DNA of 64,000 nucleotides from NCBI GenBank assembly GCA_900129675.1, contig FSRD01000001.1:7925501-7989500 (forward strand), written 5' to 3'. Positions 35,190 to 43,323 of the stretch are shown one piece after another (position 1 is the first letter of the stretch; each line of letters opens with the position of its first letter). This DNA comes from Bradyrhizobium erythrophlei. GTDB taxonomy: Bacteria > Pseudomonadota > Alphaproteobacteria > Rhizobiales > Xanthobacteraceae. The notes beneath the pieces were generated by a model. It was not told the DNA's origin and made no database searches. It saw only the letters and a list, made by a program, of their open reading frames with translations. The position numbers and the translations under genes are program-made.

Positions 35190-35633
35190 TCAGGATGACG
35201 ACCTCCCTCGCTTTACTGGTTTCTTCTTCGCGACAGGTTTCTTGGCCACAGGCTTCTTCACCGCAGCCGTCCTGGCTGCCACCTTCGGCGCCTTGCGCGC
35301 CTTCGGGCGCTTGCGCAGCGCCGCGCGCTGGGCTGCTGCCAGCGCCGCCCTCGCCCAATCCGCCAGTTCTTCGGAATCGTCGAACAGACGCGCCGGCAAT
35401 TGCCAGTACGAGTTCACCGTGACGGTTTTGACCCGCGTCTGATATTGAAACGGCTTTGAACCCTCGGCCTCGAACTGCGGAATGCTCTGTTCGTCGGCAC
35501 GGAAGTAAAGTCCGGCGCGCAGCGCCAGCGCGAAATTGGTGCCGTCGGCGGAGATGCCGAAGCCGGAGAACATCTTCCTGATGGTCACCGGGCCGAAATC
35601 CGCAAACAGGTCGATCAGGAAATCGCGGTCCAT
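35190..35633 (-). CDS. TfoX N-terminal-domain protein with basic tail
   Basis: The 147-residue protein starts MDRDFLIDLFADFGP, with the TfoX-N features VTIRKMFSGFGISADGTNFAL and GLYFRADEQS. In gamma-proteobacteria TfoX/Sxy activates competence genes; in alphaproteobacteria, single-domain relatives have no known role. The C-terminal third is an alanine, lysine and proline repeat (AVKKPVAKKPVAKKKPVKRG) like histone-H1-like tails, suggesting nucleic-acid binding. An ATG further upstream (35681) lies inside a palindrome and is unlikely. Confidence 0.75.
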   Translation of the reverse strand: MDRDFLIDLFADFGPVTIRKMFSGFGISADGTNFALALRAGLYFRADEQSIPQFEAEGSKPFQYQTRVKTVTVNSYWQLPARLFDDSEELADWARAALAAAQRAALRKRPKARKAPKVAARTAAVKKPVAKKPVAKKKPVKRGRSSS

Positions 35634-35637
35634 CTTC

Positions 35638-35765
35638 CACCGTCGTCCCGGCCTTGCGCCGGGACCCATACGCCGTGTCATCGCGCAGGGGCAGATTGGT
35701 CAACACCAGCGCTAAAATCAACCGCCGGTGGTTATGGGTCCCGGCTCAAGGCCGGGACGACAACA
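35638..35765. repeat. Long inverted repeat between sufA and the TfoX-like gene
   Basis: Arms of about 30 bp, CGTCCCGGCCTTGCGCCGGG... at 35641-35670 and its near mirror at 35733-35762, flank a 62-bp centre. Each arm can also fold on itself. It occupies the whole gap between sufA and the next gene and could end suf transcription on the minus strand. Confidence 0.75.
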
Positions 35766-35767
35766 TC

Positions 35768-36172
35768 TCAGACCTTCGCCGGCGTCAACTGCACCGACTC
35801 GCCGCAACCGCAGGCGCCGGTCTGGTTCGGGTTGTTGAAGATGAACTGCGACTGCATCTTGTCGGCCTTGTAGTCCATCTCGGTGCCGAGCAGGAACAGC
35901 ACCGCCTTGGGATCGACCAGGATCTTGACGCCCTTGTCCTCGACGACCTCGTCGGTGGGGCGCACCTCGTGGGCGTATTCCACGGTGTAGGACTGCCCGG
36001 CGCAGCCGCCATTCTTGATCCCGACGCGGAGGCCGACGATTTCGGAATCGGCGCGCCTGGTCAGTTCCGTGATCCGCTGGGCGGCGGCTTCGGTCAGTTT
36101 CATGACCTGCGGGCGCGGCCGCGGCTTCGGCTTGGCGGCGGGTGTGGGTGAAGCGGGTGTCATGTCAGTCAT
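35768..36172 (-). CDS. sufA: A-type iron-sulfur carrier SufA/IscA
   Basis: The 134-residue protein carries [2Fe-2S] or [4Fe-4S] clusters to target enzymes. The three cluster ligands are Cys57 in NGGCAGQ and Cys121 and Cys123 in ACGCGE, as in the family. A 22-residue N-terminal extension rich in proline and lysine/arginine (KPKPRPRPQ) precedes the domain; an internal ATG at 36163 is a minor alternative. It is the last gene of the suf operon, 159 bp after the DUF59 gene, with a dispersed repeat in that gap. Confidence 0.9.
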   Translation of the reverse strand: MTDMTPASPTPAAKPKPRPRPQVMKLTEAAAQRITELTRRADSEIVGLRVGIKNGGCAGQSYTVEYAHEVRPTDEVVEDKGVKILVDPKAVLFLLGTEMDYKADKMQSQFIFNNPNQTGACGCGESVQLTPAKV

Positions 36173-36236
36173 GTGATCATTCCCAGCGGCAAATCAATGC
36201 CGGTCTTCGCGAACAGATTAAGGTCTCTCTTTGCTT

Positions 36237-36310
36237 GAGCATGGTCACCGCGCAAACGCTTCGCGTTTGTCGCGAGGGAAAACAGGTCTCCACTTTTCCG
36301 GATCATGCTC
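36237..36310. repeat. Dispersed GATCATGC-type inverted repeat
   Basis: GAGCATGGTCACCGCGCAAA at one end and CCACTTTTCCGGATCATGCTC at the other pair over the terminal bases, with an inner hairpin of AAACGCTTCGCGTTT. It belongs to a repeat type that is widespread between genes in Bradyrhizobium-like genomes. It separates sufA from the DUF59 gene. Confidence 0.6.
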
Positions 36311-36331
36311 CATCCCCTAACGCTTCACATC

Positions 36332-36703
36332 TCACCACATATTGAGGACGAGGCGGGCCTCGTCGGACATCCGGTCCGGCGTCCATGCCGGGTCCCACAC
36401 CAGATTGACATTAACGACGCCGACGCCGGGAACGCTGGCGATCGCGTTCTCCACCATGGTCGGCAATTCGCCGGCCGCCGGACAGTTCGGCGTGGTCAGC
36501 GTCATCATGACGTCGACGCCGCGATCGTCCTTGAGGTCGACCTTGTAGATCAGGCCGAGCTCGTAGATATCGGCGGGAATTTCCGGGTCGAACACCGTCT
36601 TCAGCGCGGCCACGATCTCGCCGCCGAGCCGCTCGGTCTCCTCCGGCGGCAGCGCCGAGATGGTCTCCATATTGGCGGTCTTGATTTCGGCTGTGTCGGT
36701 CAT
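36332..36703 (-). CDS. sufT: SUF-linked DUF59/MIP18-family assembly factor
   Basis: The 123-residue protein contains VFDPEIPADIYELGLIY and MTLTTPNCPAAGELP with Cys74, the pattern of DUF59 (PaaD/MIP18) proteins that help mature iron-sulfur enzymes. Many alphaproteobacterial suf operons end with such a gene, annotated SufT or SUF system Fe-S assembly protein. Its ATG overlaps the sufS stop (ATGA), so it is coupled to SufS. Naming it sufT is by context. Confidence 0.85.
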   Translation of the reverse strand: MTDTAEIKTANMETISALPPEETERLGGEIVAALKTVFDPEIPADIYELGLIYKVDLKDDRGVDVMMTLTTPNCPAAGELPTMVENAIASVPGVGVVNVNLVWDPAWTPDRMSDEARLVLNMW

Positions 36704-37941
36704 GAAAACAATTCCCGCGCCTTGATCAGCGCCTGTGCCAGATGGTCGACTTCTTCTCTTGTATTATACATCCCAAACGACGCACGGCAGGTGGCTGTGA
36801 CATTGAACCGCTCTAAAAGCGGCATCACGCAATGGGTGCCGGCGCGCACCGCAACGCCCTGCCGGTCGATCACGGTCGCGACATCGTGGGGATGGGCGCC
36901 CTTCATCTCGAACGAGATCACCGGTCCCTTGCCCTTTGCGGTGCCGATCAGGCGCAGCGAATTGATTTCGCGCAGGCGCTCCTGCGCGTAGGTCAGGAGA
37001 TCGTTCTCGTGGGCGGCGATGCGCTCCTTGCCGATCGAATTGACGTAGTCGATCGCAGCCCCCAGCCCGATCGATTCCACGATCGCGGGCGTGCCGGCCT
37101 CGAATTTGTGCGGCGGGTCGCCATAGGTGACCCAGTCCCTTGCGACCTCGCGGATCATCTCGCCGCCGCCATTGTATGGCCGCATCGCAACGAGGAGATC
37201 GTGCTTGGCATAGAGCACGCCGATGCCGGTCGGGCCGTACAGCTTGTGGCCGGTGAAGACGTAGAAATCGGCGTCGATGTCCTGCACGTCGATCGCAAGA
37301 TGCACGGCGGCCTGGCTGCCGTCGACCAGCACCGGAATGCCGCGCGCATGCGCGAGCTTTACCACATCCTTGACCGGCACGATGGTGCCGAGCGCGTTCG
37401 ACATTTGCGTGATCGCGACCAGTTTGGTTCGCGGGCCGAGCAGCTTTTCGAATTCCTCGATCAGGAAATTACCTTCGTCATCGACCGGCGCCCATTTGAT
37501 GACGGCGCCGTGACGCTCCCGGAGGAAATGCCAGGGCACGATGTTGGAATGGTGCTCCATGATCGAGAGGACGATCTCATCGCCCTCGCCGATGTTCGGC
37601 TCGCCCCAGGACGACGCCACGAGGTTGATGGCCTCGGTGGCGTTGCGGGTGAAGACGATCTCTTCGCTGCGGCCAGCGTTGAGGAATTTTGCCACCTTGG
37701 CGCGGCCGCCTTCGTAAGCTTCGGTGGCGGCATTGGCGAGGTAATGCAGCCCGCGATGCACGTTGGCGTATTCGCTTCTGTAGGCCTCGGTCATGCGATC
37801 GAGCACGGCAGTCGGCTTCTGCGCCGATGCGGCGTTGTCGAGATAGACCAGCGGCTTGCCATAGACCTTCAGGGCCAGCGCCGGGAAATCCTCCCGCACG
37901 CGGGCGACATCATAAGAGCCGTTCAGGACCGCCGGATGCAT
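36700..37941 (-). CDS. sufS: SufS-type cysteine desulfurase
   Basis: The 413-residue PLP enzyme takes sulfur from cysteine for cluster assembly. The PLP lysine lies in VFTGHKLYGPTGIGVLY, and the persulfide cysteine in VTATCRASFGMYN, the short loop typical of group II SufS. LDNAASAQKPTAV opens the protein and RNATEAINLVA follows. ATG 37941 has GAGGGGG just upstream; GTG 37947 overlaps sufD's stop and is possible. No SufE gene lies in the window. Confidence 0.93.
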   Translation of the reverse strand: MHPAVLNGSYDVARVREDFPALALKVYGKPLVYLDNAASAQKPTAVLDRMTEAYRSEYANVHRGLHYLANAATEAYEGGRAKVAKFLNAGRSEEIVFTRNATEAINLVASSWGEPNIGEGDEIVLSIMEHHSNIVPWHFLRERHGAVIKWAPVDDEGNFLIEEFEKLLGPRTKLVAITQMSNALGTIVPVKDVVKLAHARGIPVLVDGSQAAVHLAIDVQDIDADFYVFTGHKLYGPTGIGVLYAKHDLLVAMRPYNGGGEMIREVARDWVTYGDPPHKFEAGTPAIVESIGLGAAIDYVNSIGKERIAAHENDLLTYAQERLREINSLRLIGTAKGKGPVISFEMKGAHPHDVATVIDRQGVAVRAGTHCVMPLLERFNVTATCRASFGMYNTREEVDHLAQALIKARELFS

Positions 37942-37943
37942 GG

Positions 37944-39269
37944 TCACCCCCTCGCCTCCAGCCAGCGCTGCGCCGCCGAGATCGCGAGTTCACGCAAGGT
38001 GTCGTTGGCAATGGACTCGATGGCCTCGCCGACAAACGCCTGGATCAGCAGCGCCTGGGCTTCCTTCTCGGACAGGCCGCGTGCGCGCAGGTAAAACAGC
38101 AGGCTCTCGTCCAGCGCGCCGGTGGTGGCGCCATGACCGCAGGTGACGTCGTCGGCAAAGATTTCCAGCTCGGGCTTGTTGTCGGCCTCGGCGTCGTCGG
38201 ACAACAGCAGCGCGCGGGTCATCATCTTGGCGTCGGTCTTCTGCGCCTTCGGGCGCACGATGATGCGGCCCTGGAACACCGAATGGCCGCGATCGTCGAC
38301 GACCGCACGGAAAACTTCGCGGCTGTCGCAACGCGGCACCGCATGATCGAGGAACAGCGTGGTGTCGGCGTGCTGGCGGCCGTTCAGCAGGTTGACGCCG
38401 TTGGTCTCGACCCGCGAGCCCTCGCCCGCGAACGCGATGGTCGCCTGATAGCGGCTGACATTCGCGCCCGAGGTCATGCCAAACGTATTGAAGTGCGCGT
38501 GTGCGCCGAGCGTGACGACGGCGGAGGAAATGTTGAAGGCGTCGCGGCCGTCCTCGACCAGGCGAACGTGGTCGAGCCGCGCATGGTTGCCGATCGAGAC
38601 GATCAGGGAATCATGCGCCTGATAGGCTTTGGCGCCATCGGCAGCGATATAGCTCTCCACCAGCGTGGCGCCGGAATCCTTGCCGAGGCGAAGCATCGAG
38701 CGGGTAACCATCGCCGCCGGCGTGCCGCCGCTGGCGATATGGACGATATGCAGCGGCTCCGTCAGCACGGCGCCATCGGCGACATCGATCACCATTCCGT
38801 CCGTCATCATCGCGCTGTTGAGCGCGACCATCGGATTGGAATTGTCAGGCGCGAACAGTTGCGTGTGGAGCCCTGCATCGCCGGCTTCCAGCACCTCGCG
38901 CAGGGTGCGAATGCCAAGTCCCTTTTCGGGATCGCCGAGTTCGGACAACTTTGGCGCAAACACGCCATCCACCAGCACCAGCCGCCGCGCGCCCGCGATC
39001 GCATGCAGCTTCAATGCGGAACCGGCGCGGGTGAGCGCCGGGGCGTCGGGTGCCGGCGCGAGCGGCAGCACCTCGCGCATCAGCGCGCGCAAATCGGTAT
39101 ATTTCCAGTCTTCGATCCGCCGGTGCGGCAGGCCCTCGCGGGCGTAGGCGTCGAACGCCTGCCGCCGGTAATCGGCGACCTTGCCGGTACCGGCAAGCCG
39201 GTCGCGCGCGATCGCGAGAGCATCGCTCATCGCACGTCCGGTTTCGGTCTTTGCCACAACAACGTTCAT
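37944..39269 (-). CDS. sufD: SUF scaffold subunit SufD
   Basis: The 441-residue protein pairs with SufB and SufC to form the scaffold on which clusters are built. It shows RIEDWKYTDLRAL near the N-terminus and the conserved core FQGRIIVRPKAQKTDA, then CGHGATTGALDESLLFYLRARGLSEKEAQALLIQAF. ATG 39269 is the only reasonable start in a TTG-ATC-ATG cluster. It lies 18 bp after sufC, and its stop overlaps the sufS start region. Confidence 0.93.
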   Translation of the reverse strand: MNVVVAKTETGRAMSDALAIARDRLAGTGKVADYRRQAFDAYAREGLPHRRIEDWKYTDLRALMREVLPLAPAPDAPALTRAGSALKLHAIAGARRLVLVDGVFAPKLSELGDPEKGLGIRTLREVLEAGDAGLHTQLFAPDNSNPMVALNSAMMTDGMVIDVADGAVLTEPLHIVHIASGGTPAAMVTRSMLRLGKDSGATLVESYIAADGAKAYQAHDSLIVSIGNHARLDHVRLVEDGRDAFNISSAVVTLGAHAHFNTFGMTSGANVSRYQATIAFAGEGSRVETNGVNLLNGRQHADTTLFLDHAVPRCDSREVFRAVVDDRGHSVFQGRIIVRPKAQKTDAKMMTRALLLSDDAEADNKPELEIFADDVTCGHGATTGALDESLLFYLRARGLSEKEAQALLIQAFVGEAIESIANDTLRELAISAAQRWLEARG

Positions 39270-39287
39270 GATCAAATCCGTCTGGCG

Positions 39288-40043
39288 TCAGGCTGCATCT
39301 TCGAACTGGGCGTAGCCGGAAGCCTCGAGTTCCAGCGCCAGTTCCTTGCCGCCGCTTTTGACGACGCGGCCCTTCGACATCACGTGCACGAAATCGGGCA
39401 CGATGTAGTTGAGCAGCCGCTGGTAGTGCGTGATCACGACCATCGCCCGCTCCGGCGAGCGCAGCGCGTTGACGCCGTCGGCGGCGACCCGCAGCGCGTC
39501 GATGTCGAGGCCGGAATCCATCTCGTCGAGGATGCAGACGGCGGGTTCGAACAGCGCCATCTGCAAGATCTCGTTGCGCTTCTTCTCGCCGCCGGAAAAG
39601 CCGACATTGACGCCGCGGCGCAGCATCTCCTGCGGGATGTTCAGCCGGGCTGCGACCTCACGCACTTTCTTCAGAAAGTCCGGCGTGGAGAATTCGCTCT
39701 CGCCGCGCGCCTTGCGCTGCGCGTTCAGCGCGGTGCGCAGGAAATTCATGGTGGCGACGCCGGGAATCTCGACCGGATACTGGAACGCCAGGAACACGCC
39801 CTTGGCGGCGCGCTCATCCGGCGACATTTCCAGGAGGTCCTCGCCCCTGAACAGGATCTCGCCGCCGGTGACTTCATAACCCGGCTTGCCGGCGATGACG
39901 TGCGACAGCGTCGATTTGCCGGAGCCGTTCGGGCCCATGATCGCGTGGATCTCGCCCGGATTCACCGTGAGCGACAGCCCATGGAGGATTTCGTTATCCT
40001 CGACACGGACTTTCAGATCTTTGACTTCAAGCAACGCAGTCAT
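39288..40043 (-). CDS. sufC: SUF ATPase SufC
   Basis: The 251-residue ABC-type ATPase drives conformational change in the SufBCD complex. Walker A is GPNGSGKSTLSH, the signature is FSGGEKKRNEILQ, and Walker B is VCILDEMDSGLD; VVITHYQRLLNYI is the switch region. It is cytoplasmic. Between sufB and sufC lies a small membrane-protein gene rather than the direct contact usual elsewhere. Confidence 0.95.
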   Translation of the reverse strand: MTALLEVKDLKVRVEDNEILHGLSLTVNPGEIHAIMGPNGSGKSTLSHVIAGKPGYEVTGGEILFRGEDLLEMSPDERAAKGVFLAFQYPVEIPGVATMNFLRTALNAQRKARGESEFSTPDFLKKVREVAARLNIPQEMLRRGVNVGFSGGEKKRNEILQMALFEPAVCILDEMDSGLDIDALRVAADGVNALRSPERAMVVITHYQRLLNYIVPDFVHVMSKGRVVKSGGKELALELEASGYAQFEDAA

Positions 40044-40059
40044 TTTGTTTCCTTGTGGC

Positions 40060-40263
40060 CTAAAACGCCCGAATTAGAATCGGAAGACAGAGCCAGGCAA
40101 AGAAGCCTAGCGCTCCACCACCGGCAGCCAATTTGCCGAACTCGGTTACATCAGCCCATCCCGCCAAGCCGCCGATCAGAGCCGCAAATGCTCCAGCGAT
40201 CGCAACAAACAAAAAGATCGCAAGTGGCGCTAACCGGACGAACGAGAGGATGTTGCTGATCAT
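40060..40263 (-). CDS. Small membrane protein inside the suf operon
   Basis: The 67-residue product, MISNILSFVRLAPLAIFLF..., has two hydrophobic helices (about residues 10-32 and 44-64), with GLAGWADVTEFGKLAAG between. Its ATG lies 4 bp after the sufB stop, and its stop 16 bp before sufC, so it is surely co-transcribed and probably translated through reinitiation. I recognise no domain. A role in tethering the SUF machinery to the membrane, in metal transport, or none, are all open. Confidence 0.7.
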   Translation of the reverse strand: MISNILSFVRLAPLAIFLFVAIAGAFAALIGGLAGWADVTEFGKLAAGGGALGFFAWLCLPILIRAF

Positions 40264-40267
40264 TGGC

Positions 40268-41749
40268 TTACCCGACTGATCCCTCCAGCGAGATCGAGAT
40301 CAGCTTCTGCGCTTCCACCGCGAACTCCATCGGCAGTTGCTGCAGCACGTCCTTCACAAAGCCGTTGACGACCAAGCCGACGGCCTCTTCCTGGCTGAGC
40401 CCGCGCTGCACGCAGTAGAACAGCACGTCTTCGGAAATCTTCGACGTGGTCGCTTCGTGCTCGAACAGCGCGGATGAATTCTTCGCTTCGACATAGGGCA
40501 CGGTGTGCGCGCCGCATTTGTCGCCGATCAGCAGCGAATCGCAGGCGGTGAAATTGCGCGCGCCGGTCGCCTTGCGGTGGGCGGTGACGAGGCCGCGATA
40601 GGTGTTTTGCGAGACGCCGGCGGCGATGCCCTTGGAGATGATCCGGCTCGTCGTGTTCTTGCCGAGATGAATCATCTTGGTGCCGCTATCGACCTGCTGG
40701 TGGCCGTTCGAAATCGCGATCGAGTAGAACTCGCCGCGGGAATTATCACCGCGGAGAATGCAGCTCGGATATTTCCAGGTGATCGCCGATCCCGTCTCGA
40801 CCTGGGTCCAGGAGATCTTCGAATTGTTGCCGCGGCAGTCGCCGCGCTTGGTGACGAAATTGTAGATGCCGCCGATACCTTCGGAATTGCCGGGGTACCA
40901 GTTCTGTACCGTCGAATATTTGATCTCGGCGTCGTCGAGCGTGACCAGTTCGACCACGGCGGCGTGCAGCTGGTTCTCGTCGCGCTGCGGCGCGGTGCAG
41001 CCTTCGAGATAGCTGACGTAAGCGCCCTTGTCGGCGATGATCAGCGTGCGCTCGAACTGGCCGGTGTTGCGTTCATTGATGCGGAAGTAGGTCGACAGCT
41101 CCATCGGGCAGCGCACGCCCGGCGGCACGTAGACGAACGAGCCGTCGGAAAACACCGCCGAATTCAGCGTCGCGAAATAATTGTCCGAGGTCGGCACGAC
41201 CGTGCCGAGATATTTCTTCACCAGCTCAGGGTGCTCGCGGATCGCCTCCGAGATCGGCATGAAGATCACGCCGGCCTGCTTCAGCTCCTTCTGGAAGGTG
41301 GTCGCAACCGATACCGAATCGAACACCGCGTCGACCGCGATCCTGCGCTCGCCTTCGGGGCGCACGACGCCTTCCAGCACCTCGACCTCGCGCAGGGGAA
41401 TGCCGAGCTTTTCGTAGGTTTTGAGGATTTCCGGATCGATCTCGTCGAGCGAGGCGACCTGCTTCTTCGGCTTTGGCGCCGAGTAGTAATAGAGATCCTG
41501 GTAATCGATCTTGGGGTAGTTGACCCGCGCCCAGGTTGGCTCGGTCATGGTCAGCCAGCGCCGATAGGCCTCCAGACGCCATTCCAGCATCCAGGCCGGC
41601 TCGCTCTTCTTTGCGGAAATGAAACGGACGGTGTCTTCTGACAGCCCTTTGGGGGCCTTATCGGACTCGATAAGTGTCTCGAATCCATATCGATATTGAT
41701 CGACGTCGATCCGCCTGACGCGGTCGACCGTCTCTTGTACGGCAGCCAT
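40268..41749 (-). CDS. sufB: SUF scaffold subunit SufB
   Basis: The 493-residue protein builds clusters with SufC and SufD. It contains YIPKKVDY-like text in variant form, KIDYQDLYYYSAPKP, then SYLEGCTAPQRDENQLHAAVVEL, VQNWYPGNSEGIGGIYNFVTKRG, and the C-terminal EHEATTSKISEDVLFYCVQRGLSQEEAVGLVVNGF with conserved cysteine and glutamate/histidine residues. Start 41749 follows GGAGGAT; the 8-codon extension upstream lacks a ribosome site. It is the first gene of the suf operon proper, 94 bp after the IscS-type gene. Confidence 0.95.
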   Translation of the reverse strand: MAAVQETVDRVRRIDVDQYRYGFETLIESDKAPKGLSEDTVRFISAKKSEPAWMLEWRLEAYRRWLTMTEPTWARVNYPKIDYQDLYYYSAPKPKKQVASLDEIDPEILKTYEKLGIPLREVEVLEGVVRPEGERRIAVDAVFDSVSVATTFQKELKQAGVIFMPISEAIREHPELVKKYLGTVVPTSDNYFATLNSAVFSDGSFVYVPPGVRCPMELSTYFRINERNTGQFERTLIIADKGAYVSYLEGCTAPQRDENQLHAAVVELVTLDDAEIKYSTVQNWYPGNSEGIGGIYNFVTKRGDCRGNNSKISWTQVETGSAITWKYPSCILRGDNSRGEFYSIAISNGHQQVDSGTKMIHLGKNTTSRIISKGIAAGVSQNTYRGLVTAHRKATGARNFTACDSLLIGDKCGAHTVPYVEAKNSSALFEHEATTSKISEDVLFYCVQRGLSQEEAVGLVVNGFVKDVLQQLPMEFAVEAQKLISISLEGSVG

Positions 41750-41833
41750 TCTATCCTCCGCTCGCGGTTTCAAGGACCGCGGTGGATCAATTCCGAAAGT
41801 CTATTACGATGCTTTTGGAACGAAATCACCTGC

Positions 41834-41847
41834 TTAGAACCGTTCAA
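41834..41847 (-). promoter_or_regulatory. Possible iron-response operator before sufB
   Basis: TTAGAACCGTTCAA, a near-palindrome, lies about 85 bp upstream of sufB and overlaps the end of the upstream desulfurase gene. It resembles the TTAGAA-N3-TTCTAA type element of Irr-regulated rhizobial genes. Regulation of suf by iron via Irr or RirA would make sense. One arm is imperfect, so the call is tentative. Confidence 0.3.
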
Positions 41848-43001
41848 GCTGTGTTTCGTCGTCTCTCTCTAAGTAGGGTACTGGCGAGCTTTCGCCAAGT
41901 CTTAAGCGTCAGATCAATGTCTGTCTCTGATGTGGACCAGCCCAGACTGAGCCGCACGGCTCCCTGCGCCAGCTCGTGGCTGAGGCCCATGGCCGCCAGA
42001 ACGTGAGACGGCTGAACTTTCCCCGACGAGCAGGCCGAGCCCGAGGATACCGCGATTCCGTCGAGATCGAACCCGATCACGGCGGTTTCCGCCTTCAGGC
42101 CGGGAACGGTGAACAGAGTGGTATTCGGCAACCGCTGAACGCCACCGGAGAACACGATTGTCCCGGGGGTTTGGAGCAGACCATCTTCGAGGCGGTCCCG
42201 CAGGCCCCGCAATCGAACAGCGTCCGCTTCGAGCGCCGCCATCGCGGCCCTCGTGGCCGCCCCGAACGCCGAAATGCCCGCGACATTCTCGGTGCCAGCC
42301 CGGCGACCGAGTTCCTGCCCGCCGCCGCGCAACAGCGGCTCCAGCCCCTGCACGCCATCGGCCAGAACGACCGCACCGACACCCTTGGGGCCACCGATCT
42401 TGTGCGCCGACAGCGTCACCAGGTCGGTCTTCATCGAATCGATATCGAACGGGATTTTGCCGAGCGCCTGGATCGCATCGACATGCAGCAGGCCGCCCGC
42501 CGCATGGACGATCTCGGCCGCTTCGGCGACCGGCTGCACCGCGCCGGTCTCGTTGTTGGCCAGCATCACCGATACCTGCGTCGCGGGCCCGTCTTCCAGC
42601 TTGGTACGAAGATCGCCCAAGTCCAGCACACCGGAACGTGTGACGGCAATGGTCCCGATCGCTTCCGCCGGAAACCTACCACCCGCGAGCACCGAGGCGT
42701 GCTCGATGGCCGAGACCAGCAACCTCTGCACCGGAACCCCTGCCCCCCGCCGCAAGCCCGGCGTCAGCGCCAGCGCGTTGGCCTCGGTCCCGCCTGAGGA
42801 AAACACCACGCCCTCGGGCCGGGCCGCGACGCTCGCGGCGACCGCAGCCCGTGCGTCCTCGACCAGCCGGCGCGCCTTGCGCCCCTCGGCATGCACCGAG
42901 GACGGGTTGCCGCTGATATCCCACGCGGCCGTCATCGCTGCCCTGGCTTCCGGGCGGAGCGGCGTGGTCGCATTCCAGTCAAGATAGACCCTGTCAGGCA
43001 T
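41844..43001 (-). CDS. iscS: IscS/NifS-type cysteine desulfurase
   Basis: This second desulfurase (385 residues) has the PLP lysine in SAHKIGGPKGVGAVVL and the persulfide cysteine in SSGSACSSGK, a long flexible loop that defines group I enzymes (IscS/NifS), unlike the SufS downstream. The start VYLDWNATTPLRPEA fits the family. It precedes the sufB gene on the same strand. Having both desulfurase types next to each other is known in Rhizobiales; this copy could also feed tRNA thiolation or other sulfur transfer. Confidence 0.9.
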   Translation of the reverse strand: MPDRVYLDWNATTPLRPEARAAMTAAWDISGNPSSVHAEGRKARRLVEDARAAVAASVAARPEGVVFSSGGTEANALALTPGLRRGAGVPVQRLLVSAIEHASVLAGGRFPAEAIGTIAVTRSGVLDLGDLRTKLEDGPATQVSVMLANNETGAVQPVAEAAEIVHAAGGLLHVDAIQALGKIPFDIDSMKTDLVTLSAHKIGGPKGVGAVVLADGVQGLEPLLRGGGQELGRRAGTENVAGISAFGAATRAAMAALEADAVRLRGLRDRLEDGLLQTPGTIVFSGGVQRLPNTTLFTVPGLKAETAVIGFDLDGIAVSSGSACSSGKVQPSHVLAAMGLSHELAQGAVRLSLGWSTSETDIDLTLKTWRKLASTLLRERRRNTA

Positions 43002-43323
43002 AGAGTATGATATTACCTATTGTCGCCAAACTCGAACTCCAGCATGGCCGAGCCGCCCCATCGGCAGCCTTATCGCAGTTGGGGAATCGAGATGTCGCCT
43101 GCAATCGCAGGCTAACGCTTTGAACACGCTTTGAGATGTTCAAGAAGCTTGCTTTTTGCCCCTCGCCTCATGCTAGAACGCGGCCTCCAGTTCACCGAGC
43201 GCCGCTCGCGCATCGCCCGACGACGCCTGATCACCCTTTCCATGAGCCACTTTGTCTGCGGAGCCGCCGATGAAGTCAGCACAAATCGGTTGATTGCCGA
43301 AGGGATCAATCAAGGGATCACTG
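43002..43323. other. Divergent intergenic region
   Basis: This 322-bp interval separates iscS (minus) and the hydrolase (plus). TTGCTT around 43150 with ATGCTAGAA 16-17 bp later is a possible weak promoter to the right. I see no RNA gene or repeat. A 66-codon frame at 43131-43331 has no ribosome site and ends inside the next gene, so I do not call it. Confidence 0.4.

Noticed and set aside
37689..40259. 856-codon plus-strand frame opposite sufS, sufD and sufC
   Set aside because: Every part lies against strongly conserved suf genes; its Asp/Arg/His-rich composition is the usual antisense artefact.
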